From assembly GCA_946610035.1 (NCBI GenBank), contig CAMOCC010000009.1:1-53511 (forward strand): DNA of 53,511 nt, written 5' to 3'. The notes below the pieces were generated by a model. That model saw only the letters and a program-made list of their open reading frames with translations, did no database searches and was not told where the DNA came from. Of this stretch, positions 46,323 to 53,511 are shown piece by piece; the stretch's first letter is position 1, and every line of letters starts with the position of its first letter. Made by a program: the position numbers and the translations under genes. The DNA is from an uncultured Verrucomicrobiota bacterium. GTDB lineage: Bacteria > Verrucomicrobiota > Kiritimatiellia > RFP12 > UBA1067.

Positions 46323-47798
46323 ATGCTTTTCGAAACCTTCAAGAGGCACAGGGAGGAGCGTCCCAATGAACCGGCGTTCCTCATCTCCTCCGGCGACAGG
46401 TCGATTCCCGTCACCTGGAGGCAGTTCACGGACGACATAGCGGCGATCTGCTGGATAATCGACCGCCACGCGAGCGGGGGGACGATCGCGCTCCTCGGCG
46501 AGAACTCCTACGAGTGGATGGTGACCCATGCGGCCTGCCTCTTCGCGGGCGCGACCGTCGTGCCGCTCGACGCGAACATCAATGCGGACGACATTGCAAG
46601 GCGCCTGAAGTTCGTCGGGGCGTCCGTCCTCATCCACTCCGCGCTCTACACCGACAAGGCGCACGAGGTCGCGGAGCGATTCCCCGGCCTTGCCACGGGC
46701 GCGTTCGGTTCGAGGAAGACCGACTTCTACATCGCGGCCGCGATAAAGGGGCTGTCGCTTCTCAAGAGGACGGTCTGGGACCGCCCCGCGCCCGATGCGA
46801 AGTCGCGCACGTCGACGATCGTCTTCACGAGCGGCACCACCAGCGAGCCGCGCGGCGTCGAGCTTACGATCGAGGCGATCGAGACGTTCGTCCGCTCGAC
46901 CTCCCTTGCGCTCGAGATGCATCCGGGCGACAGGTCGCTCATGCTCCTCCCGCTCCACCACATCTTCGGAATCTGCGCGACGTACACCATGCTCGCGCAG
47001 GGCGTCGCCATCGGCGTCTGCCCCGACTTCCGCAGGATCTACGACGCGTTCGTGCGCTTCCGCGCCGATTTCGCGTTCCTCGTCCCCGCGCTGGCGGACA
47101 TCCTCGCGGCGAAGATCGAGAGGAACGGGAACGACGTCGCCGAGGCGCTCGGGCAGCCCGTCCGGTGGATCCTCACCGGCGGCGCACCGCTTCCGAGGCG
47201 AATATACGAAAGGCTGAGAGCGCTCGGCATCCCGCTCATAGGAGGCTACGGGCTCACCGAGACGGCGGCGTGCTATTCGATGTCCCGCTCCGCCGAGGCG
47301 CCGGTCCCGTGCAGCGCGGGGAAGGTCCCGCTCATCCCCGAGGTGGAGGCGAAGGTCTCGCCCGACGGCGAACTGCTCGTCCGCGGGCCGAACGTGATGA
47401 AGGGGTACTACAAGGCGCCGGAGGCGACGGCGAAGGTGCTCGACGCGGACGGCTGGTTCCACACGGGCGACGCCGGGTCGATAGACGCGGACGGCACCGT
47501 GTGGGTGAACGGCAGGTCCTCCCGCACGATCGTCCTCTCGTCCGGCAAGAAGATCGCCCCCGAGGAGCTCGAGGAGAAGCTCCAGACGCTTCCGGGCGTC
47601 CTGGAGGCCCTTGTGAGCGGGGAGGGCGAGACGAGGGACGTCAAGGCGGAGATATACGCCTCCCTGCCCGAGGAGCGCGTAAGGGAGCTCGTCGCGTCCC
47701 TCAACAGGACGCTTCCCGTCTACCAGCGCATCAAGACGGTCGTCGTGCGCAAGGAACCGTTCCCGCGCACGTCCTCTGGAAAGATCAAACTGGGATGA
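46323..47798 (+). CDS. AMP-dependent acyl-activating enzyme
   Basis: Activates a fatty acid as acyl-AMP and passes it to CoA or acyl-carrier protein; 491 residues, cytoplasmic or membrane-associated. ANL-superfamily motifs are in order: STIVFTSGTTSEPRGVELT (P-loop-like A3), LLPLHHIFG, IGGYGLTETAACYS (A5), DGWFHTGDAGSIDADG (A7), and NGRSSRTIVLSSGKKIAPEE (A8), with the catalytic Lys region SSGKIKLG at the end. It overlaps the acyltransferase gene by 4 bp, so the pair may use exogenous fatty acids for lipid A or phospholipid. Confidence 0.88.
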   Translation: MLFETFKRHREERPNEPAFLISSGDRSIPVTWRQFTDDIAAICWIIDRHASGGTIALLGENSYEWMVTHAACLFAGATVVPLDANINADDIARRLKFVGASVLIHSALYTDKAHEVAERFPGLATGAFGSRKTDFYIAAAIKGLSLLKRTVWDRPAPDAKSRTSTIVFTSGTTSEPRGVELTIEAIETFVRSTSLALEMHPGDRSLMLLPLHHIFGICATYTMLAQGVAIGVCPDFRRIYDAFVRFRADFAFLVPALADILAAKIERNGNDVAEALGQPVRWILTGGAPLPRRIYERLRALGIPLIGGYGLTETAACYSMSRSAEAPVPCSAGKVPLIPEVEAKVSPDGELLVRGPNVMKGYYKAPEATAKVLDADGWFHTGDAGSIDADGTVWVNGRSSRTIVLSSGKKIAPEELEEKLQTLPGVLEALVSGEGETRDVKAEIYASLPEERVRELVASLNRTLPVYQRIKTVVVRKEPFPRTSSGKIKLG

Positions 47799-48733
47799 GA
47801 CCGCGCTACAAGAGGAAGTTGAGGCTCCTGCGCGTGCCGTTCGAGTGGCTCGGCATCGGGCTCGGCTTCCTCGTGTTCTCGATTCTCACCCGGCGCGGGC
47901 TGATCCGCCTCTGCGACTTCGTCTCGTGGGTCATGTACTCGTTCGACGGACGCGGCAGGGGGTATGCCCGCGAGAACCTCGAAATCATGTACGGCAGTCT
48001 CCCCGCGAACGCCGAGACGATCATAAGGCGCAGCTACAGGAACATGGCGCGGACGGTCGGGTACGCGTTCTGGACGTGCTTCCGCGCTCGCAGGAGGTGC
48101 GAGTCGGCGGGTGAGATGGCCCCCGCGGGAAAGGCGTTCCTCGTCGCGAACAAGCCGGCCGTCACCGTCTCCGGGCACATTGGATGCTGGGAGATCCTTT
48201 CGCAGCTCGCGTTCCTGGAAGGGCACGAGATGATGTCCGTCGCAAAGAACATCGGCACGAAGGGGATGACGAAGCTCCTCATGCGCGCGAGGCGGTCCAT
48301 CGGGCAGGAGATCGTCCCTGCGGACGGCGCGTTCCGTCCCCTGATGGCCGGCATCAAGGCGGGCAAGTCGCTGGGCCTTCTCGTCGACCAGCCCGTGGAC
48401 CCGAGGGACGGCGGGATATGGGTTCGCTTCTTCGGACGTCCCGTGCCGGTTTCGGCGGCGCCCGCCTTCTTCGCCGCGAAGGCAAAGGCCCCCATCGTCA
48501 TCGCCTGGTCGCGTCCACTGAAGGACGGACGCTGGCGGTGCGTGCCGGTGGCGACGTACACAGCGTCCGAGGCGAGGGACGTCTGGGGCATGACGCAGAA
48601 GTGCATTTCGCAGCTTGAGCGCGTCATCCGCCGCCATCCGAGCTGCTGGGTGCTGAACTACCGCTATTTCCGCAAGAAGTACAAGCCCGAGGACCTCCGC
48701 CAGCTAGAGGAGCGCGAGGCCAAGGCGAAGTGA
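47795..48733 (+). CDS. LpxL/HtrB-like lysophospholipid acyltransferase
   Basis: A 312-residue membrane-anchored acyltransferase. After an N-terminal hydrophobic stretch (FEWLGIGLGFLVFSILTR) and FDGRGRGYARENLEIMYGSL, the catalytic motif is SGHIGCWEIL (His-x4-Glu, as in LpxL-type enzymes). KSLGLLVDQPVDPRDGGIWV and FFGRPVPVSAAPAFFA follow, the usual acceptor-binding blocks. It probably adds secondary acyl chains to lipid A. It is coupled to the acyl-activating gene upstream and lies 13 bp before murI. Confidence 0.87.
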   Translation: MRPRYKRKLRLLRVPFEWLGIGLGFLVFSILTRRGLIRLCDFVSWVMYSFDGRGRGYARENLEIMYGSLPANAETIIRRSYRNMARTVGYAFWTCFRARRRCESAGEMAPAGKAFLVANKPAVTVSGHIGCWEILSQLAFLEGHEMMSVAKNIGTKGMTKLLMRARRSIGQEIVPADGAFRPLMAGIKAGKSLGLLVDQPVDPRDGGIWVRFFGRPVPVSAAPAFFAAKAKAPIVIAWSRPLKDGRWRCVPVATYTASEARDVWGMTQKCISQLERVIRRHPSCWVLNYRYFRKKYKPEDLRQLEEREAKAK

Positions 48734-48746
48734 GCGCGATTTCAGG

Positions 48747-49457
48747 ATGTCCGACAAACGTCCAGTTGGTTTCTTCGACTCCGGCATCGGGGGAACGTGC
48801 ATCCTCGCGGCGTTCCGCGCACTGTGTCCGAAGGAGCGGACGATCTACCACGCCGACTCGGAGCACTGTCCGTACGGGAACCGTCCGGCGGACGAGGTAA
48901 TCCGCCTTTCCGAGGCGAACACGCAGGAGCTTCTGCGCCAGGGCTGCAAGATGGTCGTAGTCGCCTGCAACACAGCCACTGCGGCGGCGATAGACTGGCT
49001 TAGGGCGCACCATCCCGATGTCCCGTTCATCGGACTCGAGCCTGCGGTCAAGCCCGCCGCCTTGAAGTCGAAGACGGGTGTCGTGGCCGTGCTTGCGACG
49101 GCGGGGACGTTCAACGGACGGCTCTACAACGAGACGAAGGCGAAGTTCGCGAAGGACGTCACCGTGATCGCGGCGGTTGCGGATGAATTCGTCGTGGAGG
49201 TGGAGAGGCTCAAGGGCTTCCCGGTGACGGAGCTGGCGGGGGCGGAGCTTGCGAGGCTGGAGCGCATCGTGCGCGTGAAGATAGAGCCGCTCGTCGCGGC
49301 GAAGGCCGACCACATAGTCCTCGGCTGCACCCATTTCCCGCACCTGAAGCCGTTGATCGAGCGCATTGCCGGTCCGTCAGTCGTCATCCTCGATCCGTCC
49401 GAAGCCGTCGCCAGGCAGGCGCGCCGCGTCCTCGCCGCCCGCGGCCTTCTGGCATGA
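48747..49457 (+). CDS. murI: Glutamate racemase
   Basis: Supplies D-glutamate for peptidoglycan. The 236-residue protein has the family start VGFFDSGIGGTCILAAFRAL (Asp and Ser), HADSEHCPYGNRPADEVI, the first catalytic Cys in VVACNTATAAAIDW and the second in VLGCTHFPHLKPL. It is slightly shorter than the usual 255-285. It is the last gene of the operon and converges with the minus-strand SDR gene 20 bp away. Confidence 0.93.
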   Translation: MSDKRPVGFFDSGIGGTCILAAFRALCPKERTIYHADSEHCPYGNRPADEVIRLSEANTQELLRQGCKMVVVACNTATAAAIDWLRAHHPDVPFIGLEPAVKPAALKSKTGVVAVLATAGTFNGRLYNETKAKFAKDVTVIAAVADEFVVEVERLKGFPVTELAGAELARLERIVRVKIEPLVAAKADHIVLGCTHFPHLKPLIERIAGPSVVILDPSEAVARQARRVLAARGLLA

Positions 49458-49476
49458 TGGCCGGCTGTTTCGGCCG

Positions 49477-50118
49477 CTATCCGTTCAGCAGGTGCTGGCC
49501 TGCGTCGACGGGGAGGATGACGCCCGTGACCGAGGGCGTGTCCAGGAGGAATGCGACGGCGGCTGCGACGTCCTCCGGCGTCGGACGCGCGGCAAGGAGG
49601 CGCCCCGCCTTTTCATGGACGCCTTCCGGGGCGAGCACCGGACCTGGTGCGACGGCGTTGACGCGGAACGACGGCGTCGACTTGCGGGCCAAGAGCATCG
49701 TCGCATCGCGGAGAAGGGCCTTTGATTCGCCGTAGGCGTCCAGGGCCGTTGCGCCGCTGTTCAGCACCCTGGTGTCGAGGATGTTCACCACGCGGAGCCC
49801 GTCCTCCATGGCGAACTGCATCAGCTCGGAAGGGGCCCTCAGGTTCACGTTGCGGAGCGCCTGCGCGGGTGCGCGGAAAAGGGCGGCGTTGTTGACGATG
49901 GCGTCGAGGCGCCCGCCCGCGAGGGCCTGCGCCGCCTTGTAGAGCCCGTCCGCCGCGCCGTCGGCCGAGAGGTCCGCAACGATGTCCGCGCCGGCCCCCG
50001 GACGGCTGGAGCTCGTTATCACGCGCCAGCCGTCCGCGCGGAGGCGTCCGGCGATTGCGGATCCGAGGCGCCTTGTGCCGCCTGTCACGAGCACGAATCT
50101 CGCAGCGCCTGCGTTCAT
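49477..50118 (-). CDS. Short-chain dehydrogenase/reductase
   Basis: A 213-residue Rossmann-fold oxidoreductase. The cofactor motif is VLVTGGTRRLGSAIA (TGxxxxxG), the NNAA block is AIVNNAALFR, and the active site is YGESK (Tyr-x3-Lys). The C-terminal block VNAVAPGPVLAPEG is typical. FabG- and pteridine-reductase-like (FolM) enzymes share the TGGTRRLG form. Its start overlaps the stop of the HAD gene, so the two are translated together. Confidence 0.85.
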   Translation of the reverse strand: MNAGAARFVLVTGGTRRLGSAIAGRLRADGWRVITSSSRPGAGADIVADLSADGAADGLYKAAQALAGGRLDAIVNNAALFRAPAQALRNVNLRAPSELMQFAMEDGLRVVNILDTRVLNSGATALDAYGESKALLRDATMLLARKSTPSFRVNAVAPGPVLAPEGVHEKAGRLLAARPTPEDVAAAVAFLLDTPSVTGVILPVDAGQHLLNG

Positions 50119-50732
50119 GCCTTCAGCAGCTCCTCGAAGTCCGCCTCGACCTGTTCGCTGGACTGGAAGCGTATCGCCTGCCAGCCGACGGACCTTGCGC
50201 CTGCGACGTTCTTCTCCACGTCGTCGATGAAGCACAGTTCGCCGGCGGGAAGGGCGATTCGCCTCCTGAGAAGCTCGTAGATCTCCGGCTGGGGCTTCAC
50301 CATCCGCTCCTCGCCCGATACGACCATGGCGTCCGCAAGGGCTATGTAGTCCGCAAACTCCTTCTTGAAATACTGCTTCGCATAGAGCGAGTTCATGTTC
50401 GTCAGGATGCCGATCCTGAATCCGCGCGCCTTGAGCTCGGCCATCCATTCCCTCGTCCGTTCGCGGCGGTAGAGCCAGCTCCTGGCGTCCTCCTCCATGA
50501 ATCGCCCGGTCGTGGCGGCGTCCACGGAGAGGCCTGCGTCCCTCCATATCGCCTCGTACATCTCGCGAATCGTCATCGCGTCCCCGTCGTATTCGAGCCT
50601 GTGCGCGTCGAAGCCGCGCTTGATCGCGTCCCACGGGATGCCGGTCTCGGCCGCGAGGTCCATCACCCTGAGGGGCATCGTCGAGGTCGTCATGACCCCG
50701 CCGTAATCGAAGACTACTCCTGAGATTTTCAT
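50115..50732 (-). CDS. HAD-superfamily hydrolase
   Basis: A 205-residue phosphatase-type HAD protein of the IA subfamily. Motif I is VVFDYGGVMTT, where the second Asp of the usual DxD is Gly, as in YihX-like and epoxide-hydrolase-type relatives. Motif II is IGILTNMN, motif III has the Lys in RMVKPQPEIYELL, and motif IV is LCFIDDVEKNVAGAR. The substrate is probably a sugar phosphate, unproven. It follows the Maf-CinA gene after 37 bp and overlaps the SDR gene by ATGA. Confidence 0.85.
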   Translation of the reverse strand: MKISGVVFDYGGVMTTSTMPLRVMDLAAETGIPWDAIKRGFDAHRLEYDGDAMTIREMYEAIWRDAGLSVDAATTGRFMEEDARSWLYRRERTREWMAELKARGFRIGILTNMNSLYAKQYFKKEFADYIALADAMVVSGEERMVKPQPEIYELLRRRIALPAGELCFIDDVEKNVAGARSVGWQAIRFQSSEQVEADFEELLKA

Positions 50733-50769
50733 TTTGAGTGCGTGTCGTGTTGATGGTTCTGCGTTGAAG

Positions 50770-51816
50770 TCATGTGGCGGCCACGGTCAGCATCCCGAGG
50801 GCGTGGAGTATCGCGGCTTCGCGAACCGCCGCGCGCTCGCCGGCGAATATCGCCTTCTCGGTGCGGACGCCGCGTGCGGTTGCGAGCCCGAACCAGACGA
50901 GGCCGACGGGCTTTTCCGCGCTGCCGCCGCCGGGCCCCGCGATGCCGGTGAGGCTGACGGCGAGGTCCGTCTTCATGAGCCTTCTCGCGCCCTCGGCCAT
51001 CTTCGCCGCGGTCTCCGGCGAGACGGCGCCGACCGTGTCCAGCGTCGACTGTGGGACTCCGAGTACGTCGCGCTTCACCTCGTTGGCGTAGCTGACGACG
51101 CCGCCGCTGAAGACGGCGCTGGAGCCGGGGACGTCCGTTATGGCGTACCCGACGCCTCCGCCCGTGCAGCTTTCGGCCGTCGCGCAGGTGAGCGACCCCG
51201 CCTTGAGCAGGTCGACGAGGTGGGCCGCGGCGTTGGCGATGCGAGAGCCGGCGGAAGCCGCGCGCCTCTCCTCCGTCCGCCGGAGGGGGACGATTCCCCA
51301 GTCCACCAGCGGCCCCGCTGGGAGCCCCATGATGTTCTCGTAGCTGCCCGTCCTGGAGGCGACGAGGATGTCGCCGTGGTCGTCGATGTCGTACGCGCCC
51401 GCGCGGTCCACGGGCTTTACGAGCGCGACGTACCTGGCGATGTCCGACTCCGAGAGGGTACGGAATGTGACGTCCGACCGGACGACCCTTACGTCGCCCC
51501 GGTAGGCGACGCCGGTGAAGACGGAATGAGTCCTGCCCGAGAGCTCCCGAAGGAAGGCGGCGGCCTCGTCGAGGTCGCGCGGCTTGCCGTAGATGTGTCC
51601 GTCGAGCCACACTATGGTGTCCGCGCTCAGCGCATTCCCGCCTGCGGCGGCGCCTTTGGCGAGGGCGTTCTCCGCGACGGTCCGCTCCGGGTCGTCGGGG
51701 TACGAGACCTCCGGTGCGTTCGTCTTGACGACGGTGAAGTCCACGCCGAGGGCGCGAAGGATCTTCGCCCGCCTCGGGCTGCCGCTGGCAAGAATCAATT
51801 TCGCTATTTCATCCAT
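50770..51816 (-). CDS. Maf nucleotide pyrophosphatase fused to CinA C-terminal amidase
   Basis: A 348-residue two-domain protein. Residues 1-190 are Maf: KLILASGSPRRAKILRALGV at the start, ALSADTIVWLDG, then GAYDIDDHG and a C-terminal GLPAGPLVD. Maf hydrolyses modified or non-canonical NTPs. Residues 205-348 are the CinA/PncC nicotinamide-nucleotide amidase: CATAESCTGGGVGYAITDVP (Ser nucleophile), FSGGVVSYANEVKRDVLGVP, and SLTGIAGPGGGSAEKPVG. Usually these are two separate genes. ATG 51816 is preferred because it follows a -10 box by 10 nt; the frame extends to 51909 but across the promoter. Confidence 0.9.
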   Translation of the reverse strand: MDEIAKLILASGSPRRAKILRALGVDFTVVKTNAPEVSYPDDPERTVAENALAKGAAAGGNALSADTIVWLDGHIYGKPRDLDEAAAFLRELSGRTHSVFTGVAYRGDVRVVRSDVTFRTLSESDIARYVALVKPVDRAGAYDIDDHGDILVASRTGSYENIMGLPAGPLVDWGIVPLRRTEERRAASAGSRIANAAAHLVDLLKAGSLTCATAESCTGGGVGYAITDVPGSSAVFSGGVVSYANEVKRDVLGVPQSTLDTVGAVSPETAAKMAEGARRLMKTDLAVSLTGIAGPGGGSAEKPVGLVWFGLATARGVRTEKAIFAGERAAVREAAILHALGMLTVAAT

Positions 51817-51826
51817 GATGCGTGAT

Positions 51827-51837
51827 ATTATACCATT
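51827..51837 (-). promoter_or_regulatory. Promoter of the Maf-CinA operon (leaderless type)
   Basis: On the minus strand the hexamer TATAAT lies at 51832-51827, preceded by AATGG. The ATG comes 10 nt later. It is head to head with the efp promoter 45 bp away. Confidence 0.65.
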
Positions 51838-51866
51838 TTTTCCGCATTCCCCCTTTCCCGTCGAGC

Positions 51867-51882
51867 GGATTTTTGGTAAAAT
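51867..51882 (+). promoter_or_regulatory. efp promoter
   Basis: CGGATTTTTGG followed by TAAAAT at 51877-51882. The leader to efp is about 45 nt with CAGGAG. Confidence 0.6.
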
Positions 51883-51932
51883 ATCCTTCAACACTTCAAA
51901 ACGAACCATTCATAAACGAACAGGAGAAAACA

Positions 51933-52508
51933 ATGGGCGAGGTTATCGGAGCCGGTGAACTGCACAAGGGCGTCAAGCTTCTCATCGACGGGGAGCCGTG
52001 GGAAATCACGGAATTCGACTTCTCGAAGCCGGGCAAGGGCCAGGCGATCTACAACTGCAAGCTCCGCAACATGATGACGGGCGGCGGAATGTCCAAGAGC
52101 TACCGCTCCGGCGACAAGTTCGAGAAGCCCGAGCTCATCCAGCAGTCCGTCACCTACTCCTACGACGACGGCACGGCGTTCGTGTTCACTGACGACAACT
52201 TCGAGGAGATCCGCGTCTCCTACGAAGTCATGGGCGACAAGAAGTACTTCCTCATGGACGAGATGGAGGTCAAGGCTCTCTTCTTCAACGACAAGGTCAT
52301 CGGCGTCGACCTCCCGCAGCTCGTCGAGCGCAAGGTCGTCAAGGTCGAGCCCGGCGTGAAGGGCAACACCGCGTCCGGCAAGGTCACGAAGCCGGCAACG
52401 GTCGAGGGCGGCTACGTCTGCCCCGTGCCGCTCTTCATCAACGAAGGCGACGTCATCCGCATCAACACCGAGACCGGCGAGTACAACGACCGCATTTCCA
52501 CGAAGTAA
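51933..52508 (+). CDS. efp: Elongation factor P
   Basis: Relieves ribosome stalling at polyproline. The 191 residues start VIGAGELHKGVKLLIDGEPW; the conserved loop is FSKPGKGQAIYNCKLRNM, where the Lys in PGKGQ is the residue that is lysylated in E. coli-type factors. The C-terminal OB domain contains VPLFINEGDVIRINTETGEY. No EpmA or EpmB gene is near. The frame is open upstream from 51822, but ATG 51933 has CAGGAG and fits the family N-terminus. Confidence 0.95.
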   Translation: MGEVIGAGELHKGVKLLIDGEPWEITEFDFSKPGKGQAIYNCKLRNMMTGGGMSKSYRSGDKFEKPELIQQSVTYSYDDGTAFVFTDDNFEEIRVSYEVMGDKKYFLMDEMEVKALFFNDKVIGVDLPQLVERKVVKVEPGVKGNTASGKVTKPATVEGGYVCPVPLFINEGDVIRINTETGEYNDRISTK

Positions 52509-52532
52509 GGCGCGGCGAGGGCCGCTAGAGAG

Positions 52533-53511
52533 ATGGCGAAAGAGAATTACGGCGCCGACAGCATAAAGACGCTCGACCCGGTGACGCACATAAGGCTGCG
52601 TCCCGGGATGTACGTGGGCGAGCCCGGTACGGGCGCGATGTACCACGACTGCATCTACATCCTCATGAAGGAGGTCATCGACAACTCGGTCGACGAGTTC
52701 GTCATGGGGTGCGGCAGGAAGATCGACGTCACGGTGAACTACGACACGGGCGAGACGTCCGTGCGCGACTACGGGCGCGGCATCCCGCTCGAGAAGGTCG
52801 TCGACTGCGTCAGCCAGATGAACACCGGCGGCAAGTTCGACTCCGACAACTTCCAGTTCTCCGCCGGCATGAACGGCGTCGGCACGAAGGCCGTGAACGC
52901 GCTCTCGGAGTTCTTCGAGGTGCGTTCCTTCCGCGACGGCGAGTTCTCCGAGGCGCTCTTCAAGGAGGGCCGCCTCCAGTCGAAGAAGCGCGGCAAGTGC
53001 CAGGCGCGCGAGCCGAACGGGACATTCATCCGCTACAAGCCCGACGTCAAGGTCCTCAAGAACTTCAAGGTCCGCGAGGAGCACGTCCTCAGGCGCATGA
53101 AGATGTACTGCTACGTCAATGCGGGGCTCACTATAAACCTGAACGGGCAGCCCATCTGCTCCGAGAGGGGGCTTGCGGACCTCATTGCGGACGAGGCGCA
53201 GTTCGAGAAGCTCTACGCTCCGTTCCATATCAAGACGAAGAACCTCGAGATCATCTTCACGCATACGAACCGCTTCGGCGAGGAGTACCACTCCTTCGTG
53301 AACGGACAGTACACGACGGACGGCGGCACCCACCTCACGGCGTTCAAGGAGGCCCTCACAAAGGCGCTGAACGACTACGACCCGAAGAAGAAGTTCGACG
53401 GCGACGACATCCGCGACGGCCTCATAGGCGCGGTGTCGATCAGGATCATGAACCCGGTCTTCGAGGGGCAGACGAAGATCAAGTTCGTGATGAACGACAT
53501 CAAGTCCGAGC
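52533..53511 (+). CDS. Type IIA topoisomerase B subunit (GyrB/ParE), partial at the window edge
   Basis: The first 326 residues of an ATP-dependent topoisomerase subunit that runs off the right edge. GHKL ATPase motifs: YILMKEVIDNSVDEFVMGCG (catalytic Glu and Mg-binding Asn), DYGRGIPLEKVVDCV, and GMNGVGTKAVNALSEFF. The transducer domain begins with FVNGQYTTDGGTHLTAF and continues to FEGQTKIKF at the edge. GMNGVGTKAVNALS resembles ParE of Bacteroidetes more than classical GyrB, so topoisomerase IV is somewhat more likely. It lies 24 bp after efp. Confidence 0.9.
   Translation, partial: MAKENYGADSIKTLDPVTHIRLRPGMYVGEPGTGAMYHDCIYILMKEVIDNSVDEFVMGCGRKIDVTVNYDTGETSVRDYGRGIPLEKVVDCVSQMNTGGKFDSDNFQFSAGMNGVGTKAVNALSEFFEVRSFRDGEFSEALFKEGRLQSKKRGKCQAREPNGTFIRYKPDVKVLKNFKVREEHVLRRMKMYCYVNAGLTINLNGQPICSERGLADLIADEAQFEKLYAPFHIKTKNLEIIFTHTNRFGEEYHSFVNGQYTTDGGTHLTAFKEALTKALNDYDPKKKFDGDDIRDGLIGAVSIRIMNPVFEGQTKIKFVMNDIKSE

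Noticed and set aside
49461-49477. Small hairpin GGCCG/CGGCC between the converging murI and SDR genes as a bidirectional terminator
   Set aside because: The stem is only 5 bp and no U-tract follows on either strand.

Overview
The window is high-GC, gene-dense DNA from a Gram-negative bacterium that I place in the PVC superphylum, most likely a gut Kiritimatiellae/Verrucomicrobia-type organism. The placement is an inference. It rests on a small protein at 41763-42125 that matches the Verrucomicrobia/Planctomycetes-restricted Minf_1886 family, on outer-membrane and LPS functions (a FadL-type porin, AsmA-like proteins, an LpxL-type acyltransferase), and on the mix of single-copy housekeeping genes. 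There is no sign of a prophage, plasmid or CRISPR array.

Layout, left to right: a repeat-rich 0.7 kb with a terminator; rpsB-tsf; proB and an AddB-like nuclease; remnants of two divergent two-component genes; a GMP synthase lacking its glutaminase domain; PAS protein, RluA-type pseudouridine synthase and a small membrane protein; tRNA-Leu and tRNA-Glu; AsmA-like protein, rsmA, eukaryote-type hexokinase and a parvulin; rpmE-prfA, infA, yebC and a VOC protein; a frameshifted secreted protein and an intergenic repeat; an SGNH hydrolase; icd; FadL, FkbH-like HAD protein and FtsX-type permease; purF and gltX. A less ordinary stretch follows (28.3-31.3 kb): an MT-A70 adenine methyltransferase, an RsmC-like methyltransferase, a 269-bp element bounded by perfect 36-bp inverted repeats, and a HEAT/zinc-ribbon/PD-(D/E)XK nuclease. 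Then come an M50 protease and eda; a TPR protein, LolA-like protein, AsmA-like protein with 11-residue repeats, and glgP; tRNA-Arg (minus strand); a DciA-like protein, peptide-type solute-binding protein and tsaB; Minf_1886, rsgA, a phosphoesterase and an NSS transporter; a stand-alone IMP cyclohydrolase, acyl-activating enzyme, acyltransferase and murI; a minus-strand Maf-CinA fusion, HAD and SDR operon; and finally efp and a partial gyrB/parE.

Most of the window is translation machinery (S2, EF-Ts, L31, RF1, IF-1, EF-P, GltX, RsmA, RsgA, TsaB), purine synthesis (PurF, IMP cyclohydrolase, GuaA) and envelope biogenesis, joined by short or overlapping junctions. Two kinds of transcript start can be read from the sequence. 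Several translation and purine genes have a -10 box, a 25-100 nt leader and a Shine-Dalgarno site. About ten others have a near-consensus TATAAT (often preceded by a T-tract and GG or GA) ending only 7-12 nt before the ATG, so their mRNAs should be almost leaderless. I could not run any search or folding program. Family names are from motif recognition in the translated sequence.
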